Notes: generated by a model not told the origin, from the sequence alone. A stretch of 64,000 bases of DNA from Bacteroidales bacterium (GCA_022865305.1 JALHSP010000026.1:234808-298807); one strand, 5' to 3'. Shown: positions 1 to 8,876, counted from the stretch's first letter. A program made the numbers and translations.

Positions 1-57
1 AGTATTGCTACCACTGGTGTTTGAGACCAGCGCGTCTACCAATTCCGCCATCCGGGC
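1..57 (-). tRNA. tRNA-Leu (anticodon CAA), 3' part outside window
   Basis: Read on the minus strand, the segment begins with the acceptor arm GCCCGGA followed by TG, a D-arm GCGGAATTGGTAGACGC, and an anticodon stem CTGGT/ACCAG enclosing the loop CTCAAAC, which places CAA at positions 34-36. A purine-rich start of a long variable arm follows, as expected for a class II tRNA such as Leu. The 3' half (variable arm, T-arm, acceptor 3' strand) lies before base 1 of the window. The anticodon reads UUG leucine codons. Confidence 0.9.
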
Positions 58-175
58 GTGTCTCAAGGACTGCGAAAATAGATAAATTTGATCTCCTTAC
101 AAATATTTTGTATCTATTTTTTGCTCCTTCAACACCTTAAACTTTTTCAACTTTAATTTACCCACCCCAAGCCCC

Positions 176-293
176 TCCCAGGAGGGGATCCTTATGATTG
201 CCCTGACCTCCCGTCCTTAGGCCGGAACAGGCTCTCCCAGGAGGGGATCCTTATGATTACCCTGACCTCCCGTCCTTCGTCCGGGACAGGCTT
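176..293. repeat. Two tandem copies of a 59-bp repeat
   Basis: Copies at about 176-234 and 235-293 both begin TCCCAGGAGGGGATCC and end in ACAGGCT, with only a few differences (for example CCTTAGGCCGGAA against CCTTCGTCCGGGA). The stretch from 58 to 356 has no gene; apart from this repeat and the hairpin at 323-339 it is AT-rich filler. A related fragment (GACCTC and later GGGACAGGCT) appears in the gap at 14757-14805, so this is probably a dispersed intergenic repeat family. It encodes nothing I can recognise. Confidence 0.8.
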
Positions 294-322
294 CCGCTTT
301 GCGGGATTTCGTCACGGAGTTT

Positions 323-339
323 ACCCCGCTGGGCGGGGT
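323..339. other. GC-rich hairpin downstream of the DUF1080 gene
   Basis: ACCCCGC (323-329) and GCGGGGT (333-339) form a perfect 7-bp stem around the loop TGG. It lies 17 bases beyond the stop of the minus-strand gene, but no T-run follows on that strand; on the plus strand a T-rich stretch follows after a few bases. It may be a weak terminator or part of the neighbouring repeat family. Confidence 0.45.
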
Positions 340-356
340 TCCTCAACTTTTTACTT

Positions 357-1139
357 TTATCTTTTGTCTTTATCAAGCCTTAGCAACTCCACCTTCCTGA
401 ACTCCACCGGGTGACTCTCCGCCTGCAGACAAATATATCCTTCTTTTATCAAAGTGCCATCCGGTAAAGGATAGCCTTCGGGTGCTCCGCCAACCTGAGG
501 CTTGTTGTAGGTAAGCACTGTATCTCCTTCAAGAATATGATGTATCACACTGTCACCAAGAACCACAAATTCAGCCGTAACCCATACATCACCATGATAT
601 GTCTTTGATTTCGAGTTGGTGCAATGTCTTGTTATAAGCTGACCGTTCATTTCAATATGAGTTCCCGGAGTACAAACATTACTCGTTGTCCGCTCAGCAA
701 CACCATCTCCACCCAGAAATTGCGCTTCGATTGATACCGGGAAATCCTGATCCATAGTCATCGAAGCTGCAGATTGTGAATGAAGCATGACTCCGCTGTT
801 CCTGAAAGCCCATGACGGTCCCTCCGGAACCTGCTCACCTGTAAAGCGATATTCGATCCTGAGCTTGTAAAAGGAGAATGGCTCCTTATAAAAGATATGA
901 CCAAATTCATTATTGAACTTGTCAAATCCTTCATACCGGACTTTCATTATTCCATCCTCAACCCTGAAGATGTTCTTGTAGTTGTTGTTAAGTTCATAAC
1001 CTTTGATCTTGATATCCCATCCGGTCAGATCTTTTCCGTTGAACAGCTGTATCCAGTTCTCTTTTTGGGTTTTACCGGTTCCGGTTCCGCAGGATGCTGC
1101 GAACAGCAATAATGTCAGTAAAATAAGGGTATTTTTCAT
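357..1139 (-). CDS. DUF1080 (3-keto-disaccharide hydrolase-like) lipoprotein
   Basis: A 260-residue predicted lipoprotein. The N-terminus has a hydrophobic stretch ending in the lipobox LFAASC, so Cys17 would be lipidated. The rest is one concanavalin-like beta-sandwich of the DUF1080 type, recognisable from the opening LFNGKDLTGWDI and the central NSGVMLHSQ block. Family members are extracytoplasmic and several act on 3-keto-glycosides or other sugars; the substrate here cannot be read from sequence. The length matches a single-domain DUF1080 protein. It lies on the same strand as dxs with only 16 bases between them, so read-through is possible, but no functional link is obvious. The start is the only ATG that precedes the signal sequence. 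Confidence 0.85.
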   Translation of the reverse strand: MKNTLILLTLLLFAASCGTGTGKTQKENWIQLFNGKDLTGWDIKIKGYELNNNYKNIFRVEDGIMKVRYEGFDKFNNEFGHIFYKEPFSFYKLRIEYRFTGEQVPEGPSWAFRNSGVMLHSQSAASMTMDQDFPVSIEAQFLGGDGVAERTTSNVCTPGTHIEMNGQLITRHCTNSKSKTYHGDVWVTAEFVVLGDSVIHHILEGDTVLTYNKPQVGGAPEGYPLPDGTLIKEGYICLQAESHPVEFRKVELLRLDKDKR

Positions 1140-1155
1140 AGCATTGGTTTATGTG

Positions 1156-3117
1156 TTATTTATTAATACTTTTTATTTTACCACGGAGTTGCACAGATAT
1201 ACCTTTGCGCCTTTGAGCCGTTGCGCCTATCATCTCCCTTACCACCTTTTCGATCCCATCCGCATTGAAACCACATTCCCTGATCAGCTCTTCCTGTGTG
1301 CCCTGTTCAACAAAATAATCAGGAATACCAAGACGGCGTACTTCAGCACTATAACCGTTGTCGCACATAAATTCGATGACAGCACTGCCAAATCCGCCTT
1401 TGAGTATGCCATCTTCGACTGTAATGATCCTCCTGAATTTTTTGAAAACGGAATGAAGGGCTTCCTTATCCAGAGGCGTCACAAACCTCATATCCCAGTG
1501 TGTGACCGTTACGGATTCCAGTGCAAGCTTTTTAGCAACAGCTGCAACATCATTGCCGGGATGTCCGATGCTTAATATTGCAATATCATTCCCTTCGCTT
1601 ATAAGGCGGGCCTTCCCGATTTCAATCTCCAGGAATGGCCTCCTCCAGTCAGGAGTCTTACTGCAACCCCTCGGATATCGGATAGAAAATGGCGTATTAT
1701 TCTTATCAAGCTGTGCAGTGTACATCAGGTTTCTCAGTTCAACGGCATCCATTGGGGCGGAGACTATTATATTGGGTATGGTGCGCATGAATGCGAGGTC
1801 GAAAAATCCATGATGTGTCGCGCCATCCGGACCGACAAGACCAGCACGGTCAATACAGAACACAACATGAAGATTCTGGAGAGCGACATCATGGATCACC
1901 TGGTCGTATGCTCTCTGGATGAACGATGAATAGATATTGCAATACGGGATCATCCCCTGTGTGGCAAGACCTGCTGCGAATGTCACAGCGTGTTGTTCTG
2001 CAATACCGACATCGAATGTCCTTTCAGGTATCTCCTTCATCATAATGCATAATGAGCATCCTGTCGGCATTGCAGGAGTTATACCGGTAATCTTTTCATT
2101 CTTCCTGGCAAGCTCCAGTATGGTTTTTCCAAAAACTTCCTGGTACGACGGAGGTGTATCTCCATTTGATGTAATTATGATTTCACCGGTCTCCTTGTCA
2201 AATTTCCCGGGAGCATGAAAAGTGGTCTGGTGCTCTTCGGCTTGTTTAAAGCCTTTTCCTTTAACTGTAAGACAATGAAGAAGCTTCGGTCCTGGAATTT
2301 TTTTCAGATCTTCAAGAACATGTGTCAGGTGCATGACGTCATGTCCGTCGATTGGTCCGAAATACCTGAAATTCATACCTTCAAAAAGATTACTCCTGTC
2401 GAGGAGGGTGCTCTTTAATCCGGATTCAATCTGTGCTGCCAGTGTACGGGTTTTTGGTCCGTACCTTCCGAAGATACCGAGCATGTTCCAAATCTTATTC
2501 TTGAATCTGTTGTATGCATTACTGGTCGTTATGTCAAGGAGATATTCCTTCAGAGCCCCTACATTCGGATCAATAGCTATATTGTTATCATTAAGGATAA
2601 CAAGGATGTCAGATTTACCGATGCCTGCATTATTCAGTCCTTCAAAAGCCTGTCCTGCGGTCATTGCGCCATCGCCGATAACGGCCACTATATGGCGTTT
2701 TTCTCCCTTGCGATTGGCGGCGACAGCCATCCCGAGGGCAGCCGAAATGGAGGTAGATGAATGTCCTGTTCCAAAAGCATCATACTCGCTTTCTGCCATT
2801 TTCGGGAAACCGCTTAAACCTTTATATTTCCTGTTGGTGTTAAAATTTTCGCGTCTTCCAGTAAGTATTTTATGCCCGTAAGCCTGGTGTCCGACATCCC
2901 AGATTATCTTGTCGTAAGGTGTATTAAAAACGTAGTGCAATGCAACCGTTAATTCAACAACTCCAAGACTTGCACCGAAATGTCCGGGATTGCTGCTGAC
3001 AACATCGATAATGAACTGTCGAAGTTCCGCGCTAACTTTAACAAGATCAGCCGGATCGAGCTTCCTGAGATCTTCAGGAGTTGATATTTTAAACAGTAAG
3101 CTCTCTTCGGTGTCCAT
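1156..3117 (-). CDS. dxs: 1-deoxy-D-xylulose-5-phosphate synthase
   Basis: Cytosolic thiamine-diphosphate enzyme that condenses pyruvate and glyceraldehyde 3-phosphate, the first step of the MEP isoprenoid pathway. The ThDP/metal motif GDGAMTAGQAFEG (GDG near residues 148-150) continues to NDNN (about 176-179). The catalytic Glu lies in VGIAEQHAVTFAAGLA (near residue 374), and the conserved NPGHFGASLG and GTGHSSTSIS histidine blocks are present. I chose the ATG at 3117 (MDTEESLLF) over the upstream frame opening at 3147, because a TATATTTG box at 3136-3143 would lie inside the longer version and because homologues begin near this point. About 653 residues, slightly long: the last 20 or so residues (from GATAQRRK) are read from a low-complexity repeat and look like recent 3' extension. 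Confidence 0.95.
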   Translation of the reverse strand: MDTEESLLFKISTPEDLRKLDPADLVKVSAELRQFIIDVVSSNPGHFGASLGVVELTVALHYVFNTPYDKIIWDVGHQAYGHKILTGRRENFNTNRKYKGLSGFPKMAESEYDAFGTGHSSTSISAALGMAVAANRKGEKRHIVAVIGDGAMTAGQAFEGLNNAGIGKSDILVILNDNNIAIDPNVGALKEYLLDITTSNAYNRFKNKIWNMLGIFGRYGPKTRTLAAQIESGLKSTLLDRSNLFEGMNFRYFGPIDGHDVMHLTHVLEDLKKIPGPKLLHCLTVKGKGFKQAEEHQTTFHAPGKFDKETGEIIITSNGDTPPSYQEVFGKTILELARKNEKITGITPAMPTGCSLCIMMKEIPERTFDVGIAEQHAVTFAAGLATQGMIPYCNIYSSFIQRAYDQVIHDVALQNLHVVFCIDRAGLVGPDGATHHGFFDLAFMRTIPNIIVSAPMDAVELRNLMYTAQLDKNNTPFSIRYPRGCSKTPDWRRPFLEIEIGKARLISEGNDIAILSIGHPGNDVAAVAKKLALESVTVTHWDMRFVTPLDKEALHSVFKKFRRIITVEDGILKGGFGSAVIEFMCDNGYSAEVRRLGIPDYFVEQGTQEELIRECGFNADGIEKVVREMIGATAQRRKGISVQLRGKIKSINK

Positions 3118-3135
3118 GGGGCAATAAATAATCAG

Positions 3136-3143
3136 CAAATATA
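3136..3143 (-). promoter_or_regulatory. Candidate -7 box for dxs
   Basis: On the minus strand this reads TATATTTG, matching the Bacteroidota -7 consensus TAnnTTTG. No clear TTTG -33 element lies at the expected distance. Transcription would start around 3130, about a dozen bases before the ATG at 3117. Confidence 0.4.
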
Positions 3144-3163
3144 ACAATTATTATTCCCGGGTG

Positions 3164-3198
3164 TTTGCAGAAGCATCACCGGGATTTTCTTATTTTTG
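3164..3198 (+). promoter_or_regulatory. Candidate promoter for the OmpA-like lipoprotein gene
   Basis: TTTG at 3164-3167 and TATTTTTG at 3191-3198 resemble the Bacteroidota -33 and -7 elements. The 23-base spacer is a few bases longer than the usual 19-21. The predicted transcript would have a leader of about 65 bases before the ATG at 3270. Confidence 0.45.
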
Positions 3199-3269
3199 CC
3201 TTAGAATTAGGAGTACAATTAACAATATTTATTAATTAAGGTAGTTACATCAAAAAATAATCTGTGACC

Positions 3270-4283
3270 ATGAATAAATCAGTTTTTTTCACTCTCGCCG
3301 TGTTGCTGCTTGCAATATCTGTAATATCATGTGTTCCGGGCAGGAAATATAAAAGTCTGCAGGATACCAGCAGGCAATTCATGAATGAAAGGGATGATTT
3401 CAAAACCGAAAATATAGGTCTTGAAATGGCAAACAGGGAACTTGAGGCAAAAATGACTATTCTTGAGAAAGAGATGGGCACTGTAAAGGAGGAAATTACA
3501 AAAGCACAGAGTGAACGCGACAAAGCTGTTGAGGAATTTAGCAGGATATCAGGAAAATATAATGATCTGCAAAATGCGCAGGAAGATCTGATACGGGGTA
3601 ATGTCAAAGAGACACAGAAGCTCCTTGCTGAACTGCAGGCTGCACAGGAAAACCTCCAGAAAAAGGAAGAGCTTCTGCGACAGCTTGAGATGAACCTCGA
3701 TACAAAAAAGTCTTCGCTTGATGAGCTTACCTTTGAACTGGAAAAGAGAAATCAGAGGATGCTCGAGCTTGAAAAGATACTTGACGGTCAGAAGAAGATC
3801 GTTCAGGATCTGAAAAACAAAGTATCGGAAGCTCTTCTCGGATTTGAAAATAATGGTTTAACAGTTACCATGAAAAACGGGAAGGTTTATATATCGCTTG
3901 ATGAAAAGCTGTTATTCAAAACGGCCAGCTGGGATATCGATGCAAATGGCAGGAGTGCGCTTAAGAAGCTGTCGGGGGTACTGGAAAGGAATCCGGATAT
4001 CCAGATCACAATTGAAGGACATACCGATAACGTTCCATATAATCCCAGCAGCGGAAGGTTGGATGATAACTGGGATCTGAGTGTCAAAAGAGCCACATCA
4101 GTTGTCCGTGTTCTTCTTGAAGGGTCAAAAATTGATCCGAAACGTCTGACTGCTGCAGGCCGCAGCCAGTACTTGCCGGTTGATTCACGCAACACTGCTG
4201 ATGCCCGCCAGAAGAACAGGAGAACAGATATTGTCCTTACACCCGACCTTACAGAGTTGTACCGGCTTATTGATAAATATTAA
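3270..4283 (+). CDS. OmpA-family lipoprotein with long coiled coil
   Basis: A 337-residue lipoprotein. The signal sequence ends at the lipobox VISC (Cys21). Residues of about 30-195 are charged heptad-type sequence (many E, K, L and Q) that should form a coiled coil. The C-terminal part (about 205-330) is an OmpA/MotB peptidoglycan-binding domain with TIEGHTDNVPYNP, NWDLSVKRA and a final RQKNRRTDIVL, including the Asp and Arg that bind diaminopimelate in this family. It probably tethers the outer membrane to peptidoglycan. The ATG at 3270 was preferred to an in-frame GTG at 3264 because both give the same signal peptide and ATG is the stronger start. It converges with the next gene with 20 bases between stops. 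Confidence 0.85.
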   Translation: MNKSVFFTLAVLLLAISVISCVPGRKYKSLQDTSRQFMNERDDFKTENIGLEMANRELEAKMTILEKEMGTVKEEITKAQSERDKAVEEFSRISGKYNDLQNAQEDLIRGNVKETQKLLAELQAAQENLQKKEELLRQLEMNLDTKKSSLDELTFELEKRNQRMLELEKILDGQKKIVQDLKNKVSEALLGFENNGLTVTMKNGKVYISLDEKLLFKTASWDIDANGRSALKKLSGVLERNPDIQITIEGHTDNVPYNPSSGRLDDNWDLSVKRATSVVRVLLEGSKIDPKRLTAAGRSQYLPVDSRNTADARQKNRRTDIVLTPDLTELYRLIDKY

Positions 4284-4303
4284 TTAAAATCGCTTATCCG
4301 GTT

Positions 4304-5854
4304 TTATTCCGAGAATTCCAGCAATTTTACCTTCATGTTTTTAAGCGCCTGCAGGAGATTATCTTCAGGTTTTAAGAAATCCTGGTTTCCCCAGAACCGG
4401 GTATCATAGCTGGTAATTGTTTTTGAAAATACAGAATGAACAGGAGCAAGCTCTTCCCTGTCAAACCTGTTTACATTGTTGATGTTCATACCTGTTATTG
4501 CCAGCTCAAAGAACACATTGAACTGGCTGCTGAAGAGTTTTTTCCTTCTTTTTGAGGTGAATACAAGGTCACCCCTGACATGGTTCAGGAAATACCTGTT
4601 ATTTACTTTGCGATAGCTCACCGAATATTTTACTGTCACCGGCCATGTGTTAAATCCGCGGGATGAACTGGAAATAAAAGACTCTTTCATCTTATGAAGA
4701 TATTTCGGATGAAGTTCAAAATCAGCATGAAGTATTGCAAAATCGTCAGTATTGATATATATTGTTCCCCTGTACAATGGCGATTCAACTCCTTCCTTTT
4801 GTTCAAAATCTATCACATATGCTGCTTCCTGATCGAATGAAACAATATCGGTTATCCTGTAGATGTATTCATCCATGCTTTCCCTTGCAATGAAATCAAA
4901 AATATGTTTGGCACCATCAAGCTCAAGACATGTGCTTATACCTGCCTTGAGTCTCACTGCCAGTGTATCGCCAGGGTCAGCATTTTCTATTTTCCTGCTT
5001 TTATACACTTTTACCTGATCACCAAGAAGGGTGGCGGTATAAGCGCTTTTATATATCTGAAGAACGGCTTCGGAATATACCTGAAGTTCTTCCTTTTTCA
5101 TAACGCCTTCCCTGTAGAAACCTGTTAGAAGCGCAGGAGTGTTCCCATAGTTGTCATGTATTGCCGCCAGAGTTTTGTAAATAACTTCCTGCGGCACTTT
5201 TGTCCTGATAATGATTTCGGGGATCGAGATAAATTCCCTTCTCATAATGATAGTGAAATTATTTCCAAGAGATTGTTTCACAGGAATCTCTCTTCCGAGG
5301 TACCCCAGATAGGAAACGTATATTGTATCATTCAGGCAATCGGGTGTGATATTCAGAACAAATTCCCCGTTGTTATTTGTAACTGTACCTCTCCCTATGT
5401 TCTTCAGTCCTATTGAAGCAAATGGAAGCGGATCAAATGTTTCATCATCTACAATGAATCCTGAAATATAATTTGTTTCTCCCGCAGGAATCGAATCGGT
5501 TAAAACAACCGGAGACTGGTAGGCTTTTGAAATAATTATATATTTATCTATAACAGAGAATACGAGAGTATCATTCTGAAGGATTTTCCCCAGGATGATA
5601 TTCAGTTTTTCATTACTGAATATCATCTCGATCTTATTATCAGGATTTATCAGCCGGCTGTCGTATGTAAAATTATAACCAGTCTGCCTGGTAATCAGAT
5701 TAAGTGCATTGCCTGTTTTTATCAATCCTGCCCTGAATGTGAAAGCAGAATCCAGAATGCTTACCTGACATGCTGCTTCCTGTACAGTGGCAAGTAAAAT
5801 GAACAATGCAATGGCTGAAAATTTCTTAAAAATAAAGCCATTGAATGACAACAT
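4304..5854 (-). CDS. STN + carboxypeptidase-D-regulatory-like secreted protein
   Basis: A 516-residue exported protein, last gene of the sigma-factor operon. After a signal peptide (about 1-29, ending VQEAACQ) comes a secretin/TonB short N-terminal (STN)-like region from ALNLITRQTGYNFTYDSR to the stretch around DKYIII. A CarboxypepD_reg-like beta-sandwich follows (ISGFIVDDETFDPLPFAS to SYLGYLGREI). The remaining 300 residues form the same unnamed domain as in the protein at 7420-8727 (shared landmarks include TAFYRE/TGFYRE and SEAVLQIYKS/GEAVVEIFKA). No TonB-dependent beta-barrel follows the STN region. STN domains normally contact FecR-type anti-sigma factors, so this may be the periplasmic partner of the FecR encoded 15 bases upstream. 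The molecular function is unknown. Confidence 0.7.
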   Translation of the reverse strand: MLSFNGFIFKKFSAIALFILLATVQEAACQVSILDSAFTFRAGLIKTGNALNLITRQTGYNFTYDSRLINPDNKIEMIFSNEKLNIILGKILQNDTLVFSVIDKYIIISKAYQSPVVLTDSIPAGETNYISGFIVDDETFDPLPFASIGLKNIGRGTVTNNNGEFVLNITPDCLNDTIYVSYLGYLGREIPVKQSLGNNFTIIMRREFISIPEIIIRTKVPQEVIYKTLAAIHDNYGNTPALLTGFYREGVMKKEELQVYSEAVLQIYKSAYTATLLGDQVKVYKSRKIENADPGDTLAVRLKAGISTCLELDGAKHIFDFIARESMDEYIYRITDIVSFDQEAAYVIDFEQKEGVESPLYRGTIYINTDDFAILHADFELHPKYLHKMKESFISSSSRGFNTWPVTVKYSVSYRKVNNRYFLNHVRGDLVFTSKRRKKLFSSQFNVFFELAITGMNINNVNRFDREELAPVHSVFSKTITSYDTRFWGNQDFLKPEDNLLQALKNMKVKLLEFSE

Positions 5855-5869
5855 TTTTCAATAAAAGAG

Positions 5870-6865
5870 TCATTTTTTTGTAAGATGGTAAACATTTCCA
5901 TCTTTTGTATAACTCAGGTTAAAGCTAAGACAAATTAAGCGAATTATTGTATCCTGAGTCTCGTTATCAAATTGAGATACCCATGTCTCATTTAAAATAT
6001 CGGGATCGTCAGCAATAATTTCCATGTCATAAGCTCTCTTCAGATCTTTAAATACGACATCCAGTTTTTGACCGTTATATACCAGCAAACCCGTGTTCCA
6101 TGCCATATAATTCGGATTATTATTCAATGTTTTTCTGGAAAGCTTTGAATCTATAGTACCAACATAACCCGGATCAAGAACAAGATTCTGTATTCCTGAA
6201 CTATCGGAAAGCATCACCTGACCTGTTTTTACGAAAACTTCAACAGCAGAGCCGGGATTATTTGTTATGACATTGAAGGAAGTTCCAAGAACTTTCACTT
6301 TTGCTGTACCTGCATCAACAGTAAAAGGATTATTGACATCGGATGTTATTTCAAAAAATGCTTCACCTTTAAGAGCCACATTTCGGCCTGATTTTACAAA
6401 GCTGGCACGATAGCTCATTTCAGTATTCCGGTTAAGGAATACTGAACTACCATCGGGAAGAATAACCTTAAGATTTGTCTGATCATTACCGGTGGTGGCA
6501 ACAATCTTCTTACTCAGATTGCCTGTTCTGTTCAGATAAACAATGACAGATCCGAGACTTAATAAGATCAGAGTGACGGCAGCGATTTTCATGAAGGTGC
6601 TTCTCATGAATATGGTCCTTCCGGCGAGAGTTTCAGCTATGTCACTGGTTTCCTCCATCCTTGCATGAACTTTATTCCATGCATTGTCAACATTTATTTC
6701 CTTTTTGCTGCTCATCTTTTTCAAATTTTTCCAGTGTTTTTCAGTGTCATAGCTATCCTCAGCCATGAACTGACTGTATATCTCTGACTGTTTGCTCTTT
6801 TCTTCTGAAAGGATGGAAGCAAGTTCCTCCCACTCCCTGTCAGTTAATCTCTCTGTATTCTTCAT
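5870..6865 (-). CDS. FecR-family anti-sigma factor
   Basis: A 331-residue inner-membrane regulator. The cytoplasmic N-terminal region (about 1-90) is charged and would bind the sigma factor encoded 5 bases upstream. One transmembrane helix follows (IAAVTLILLSLGSVIVYL). The periplasmic part holds a FecR domain, seen in VILPDGSSVFLNRNTEMSYR and GEAFFEITSDVNNPFTVDAG, and ends in a DUF4974-like segment (LDVVFKDLKRAYDMEI onward) typical of Bacteroidota FecR proteins. Such proteins hold the sigma factor inactive until an outer-membrane partner signals. Here the partner is unlikely to be a neighbouring SusC-type receptor, since none is encoded; the STN-bearing product of the downstream gene is the natural candidate. 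Confidence 0.9.
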   Translation of the reverse strand: MKNTERLTDREWEELASILSEEKSKQSEIYSQFMAEDSYDTEKHWKNLKKMSSKKEINVDNAWNKVHARMEETSDIAETLAGRTIFMRSTFMKIAAVTLILLSLGSVIVYLNRTGNLSKKIVATTGNDQTNLKVILPDGSSVFLNRNTEMSYRASFVKSGRNVALKGEAFFEITSDVNNPFTVDAGTAKVKVLGTSFNVITNNPGSAVEVFVKTGQVMLSDSSGIQNLVLDPGYVGTIDSKLSRKTLNNNPNYMAWNTGLLVYNGQKLDVVFKDLKRAYDMEIIADDPDILNETWVSQFDNETQDTIIRLICLSFNLSYTKDGNVYHLTKK

Positions 6866-6870
6866 TTCTT

Positions 6871-7407
6871 TTATTTTTCTGTCAATGCTTTTCTGAATTC
6901 TTTTAGTGCTCTTCCCATATTGGCCTCCACCGTCTTAACCGAAACAGATAACTTTTCAGCAATTTCTGCATATTTCAATCCCTCAAAGCGGTTCATGCAA
7001 AAAATCTTACTGCATCTTTCAGGCAGCCGCTCAAGTACCCTTGCAATTTTTAACTGAAGTTCTTTAAAAAGGATAATGTCGGCCGGATTTTCAGCATTTT
7101 CAGTCTGCCGGTATGTCATTTCATGAGCATATTTCCCGACAACCCTGTTATGATCCATCCAGTGCAGGCACCTGTTATGGACCGCTCTGAAAAGATATCC
7201 ATTTAAAGAACTTTCAATATTGAGCTTTTCTCTGTCCTGCCAGAGTCTGAAGAACAGATCCTGGACTATTTCTTCGGCTGTATCATGGTCTTTAACCAGT
7301 GTTTTGGCATATTTGACCAGGGAAACATAGGAGGATCTGAAAAGTGATTCAAACTGTCCTTTATCACCTTGCCGGATCCTCCCGATTATTTCAGTGTCCC
7401 TGATCAT
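6871..7407 (-). CDS. ECF RNA polymerase sigma-70 factor
   Basis: 178 residues, the normal size for a Bacteroidota ECF sigma factor. Region 2 is seen as FRSSYVSLVKYAKTLVKD followed by AEEIVQDLFFRLWQ. Region 4 is seen as LPERCSKIFCMNRFEGLKYAEIA and a recognition helix in LSVSVKTVEANMGRALKEFR. It starts 12 bases after the stop of the upstream CarboxypepD-like gene and ends 5 bases before the FecR gene, so all four genes are likely one transcript. The sigma factor may autoregulate this operon, but no matching promoter could be assigned by eye. Confidence 0.92.
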   Translation of the reverse strand: MIRDTEIIGRIRQGDKGQFESLFRSSYVSLVKYAKTLVKDHDTAEEIVQDLFFRLWQDREKLNIESSLNGYLFRAVHNRCLHWMDHNRVVGKYAHEMTYRQTENAENPADIILFKELQLKIARVLERLPERCSKIFCMNRFEGLKYAEIAEKLSVSVKTVEANMGRALKEFRKALTEK

Positions 7408-7419
7408 AAACCTGATCCA

Positions 7420-8727
7420 TTATTCTTGTGTTTCCCTGTCGCTGAATTTAAGTTTCTTACTGAGTCTGCGGATTGCTGATTCAATACTCTGATCGGGTTC
7501 GATAACGTTGTAATCTCCCCAGAATTCCGGATCCGCAAATGAACCGACTTTTTCAGAAAATATATCTGTGTATTTTATCTTATCTTTACCTGTAAATTTA
7601 ATAACTTCTTCGGCAGTACGGTCAGTAATAGCTATCTCCGACATGGTAGTATAAAATGTATTGAAGAGTTTCTTCTTCCAGTTAACCTTAAATTTAACTT
7701 CAGCTCTGGAATATGCAAAATGCCATTTGCCATCCTGCTCGCGGAATTTGGTCCTGTAAGTCGCAACTTCCGGAGTTACTTCCATTCCAAGCGGCTTCTT
7801 CCTGATAAAGATTGACGAAGCGGCTGCTTTATCCGAAAGGTTGAATCCGAATTCTGCTTCAGTTATAGCATAGGAATCCATTTCTATATAGAGGGTCCCC
7901 ATGAACAGAGGTATGTCAACTGATGGTTTTTGTACGAATTCAATTGCGTAATGAGGCCTGCCGTCAATTTCAATAACTGTTGACAGAGAATAATTATAGT
8001 TTTTCATTGCCTCTCTTGTCAAAATCATTTCGGTGTTTTTTGCAATATCAAGCTGAAGAACACTTATAGGCCCTGCCTGGAGCTTAAACAGAACAGTATC
8101 CATTTTTTCAACATCAGCGCTTTTTCTCCCTTTATAGATCCTGGCTCCGTCAAAACGGACATCATTACTATAGGGAGCTTTGAAGATCTCCACAACGGCT
8201 TCTCCTATGGATATATATGTGCGGTTTTTACGGATTGTTTCCCTGTAAAAAGCTGTCATCAGATTAGGCTCATTTTCGTAGTTTTTACCTATTCTGTCGA
8301 TTGCCTTGCTCACAATATCCTCCGGATCCGTAGGTTTCACAATAATCTCTTTAATGGGTATAGGAGCAGCTTCCAACGAGATGACATTCTTATACCCATT
8401 ATCTCTCATCGTACTGATCGGGACTACTTTATTCTTATATCCCAGATAAGTAATTTCGAGATTTTTTGAGGTTTCAGAATCACCGATCTTTAAGGTGAAT
8501 TCACCGTCGATGTTAGTTACAATTGCAACATTGGTTTCCATAACAGCAACTGTTGCAAATACAAGAGGAGTACTTGTTTCAGCATCAACAACCTTACCTT
8601 TTATGGTAAGATAGGTTTGCTGATCGGCCTTTTTCCTTGCGGAGGTGCCGGCTGCAAAAATAGTCTGGGTTGTAAAAGCCAGCAGAACTACTACCGCAGC
8701 AATTGAAATGTTTCTAAATGTTTTCAT
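7420..8727 (-). CDS. Carboxypeptidase-D-regulatory-like secreted protein
   Basis: A 435-residue exported protein, first gene of the sigma/FecR operon. A signal peptide (about 1-26, ending TIFAAG) precedes a CarboxypepD_reg-like beta-sandwich (IKGKVVDAETSTPLVFATV to ITYLGYKNKVV). About 300 residues follow that are clearly paralogous to the C-terminal part of the protein at 4304-5854. Unlike that paralogue it has no STN region. The regulatory-like domain is common at the N-terminus of Bacteroidota outer-membrane proteins, so an outer-membrane or periplasmic location is likely. The function is unknown; the context suggests it is part of the signal input or the output of the sigma factor. Confidence 0.7.
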   Translation of the reverse strand: MKTFRNISIAAVVVLLAFTTQTIFAAGTSARKKADQQTYLTIKGKVVDAETSTPLVFATVAVMETNVAIVTNIDGEFTLKIGDSETSKNLEITYLGYKNKVVPISTMRDNGYKNVISLEAAPIPIKEIIVKPTDPEDIVSKAIDRIGKNYENEPNLMTAFYRETIRKNRTYISIGEAVVEIFKAPYSNDVRFDGARIYKGRKSADVEKMDTVLFKLQAGPISVLQLDIAKNTEMILTREAMKNYNYSLSTVIEIDGRPHYAIEFVQKPSVDIPLFMGTLYIEMDSYAITEAEFGFNLSDKAAASSIFIRKKPLGMEVTPEVATYRTKFREQDGKWHFAYSRAEVKFKVNWKKKLFNTFYTTMSEIAITDRTAEEVIKFTGKDKIKYTDIFSEKVGSFADPEFWGDYNVIEPDQSIESAIRRLSKKLKFSDRETQE

Positions 8728-8876
8728 GGCAAAATTTAATTAAGTTATTAATTACAAACTGTTTTTTATTCAGTATAAATTTCCTTTTCGTCACTATGAC
8801 CTTTTAAAAGGCATTTAACCCTATTGATTTACAGAAAAATATTTTCTTATCTTACTTCACTATTTCAGAATAACAC

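Noticed and set aside
3118..3147. Ten-residue N-terminal extension of dxs from an upstream ATG.
   Set aside because: A -7-type box lies within it and family members start at the later ATG.
8728..8876. Possible precursor peptide upstream of the radical SAM/SPASM gene.
   Set aside because: No ATG-initiated frame of reasonable length was seen in the AT-rich gap.
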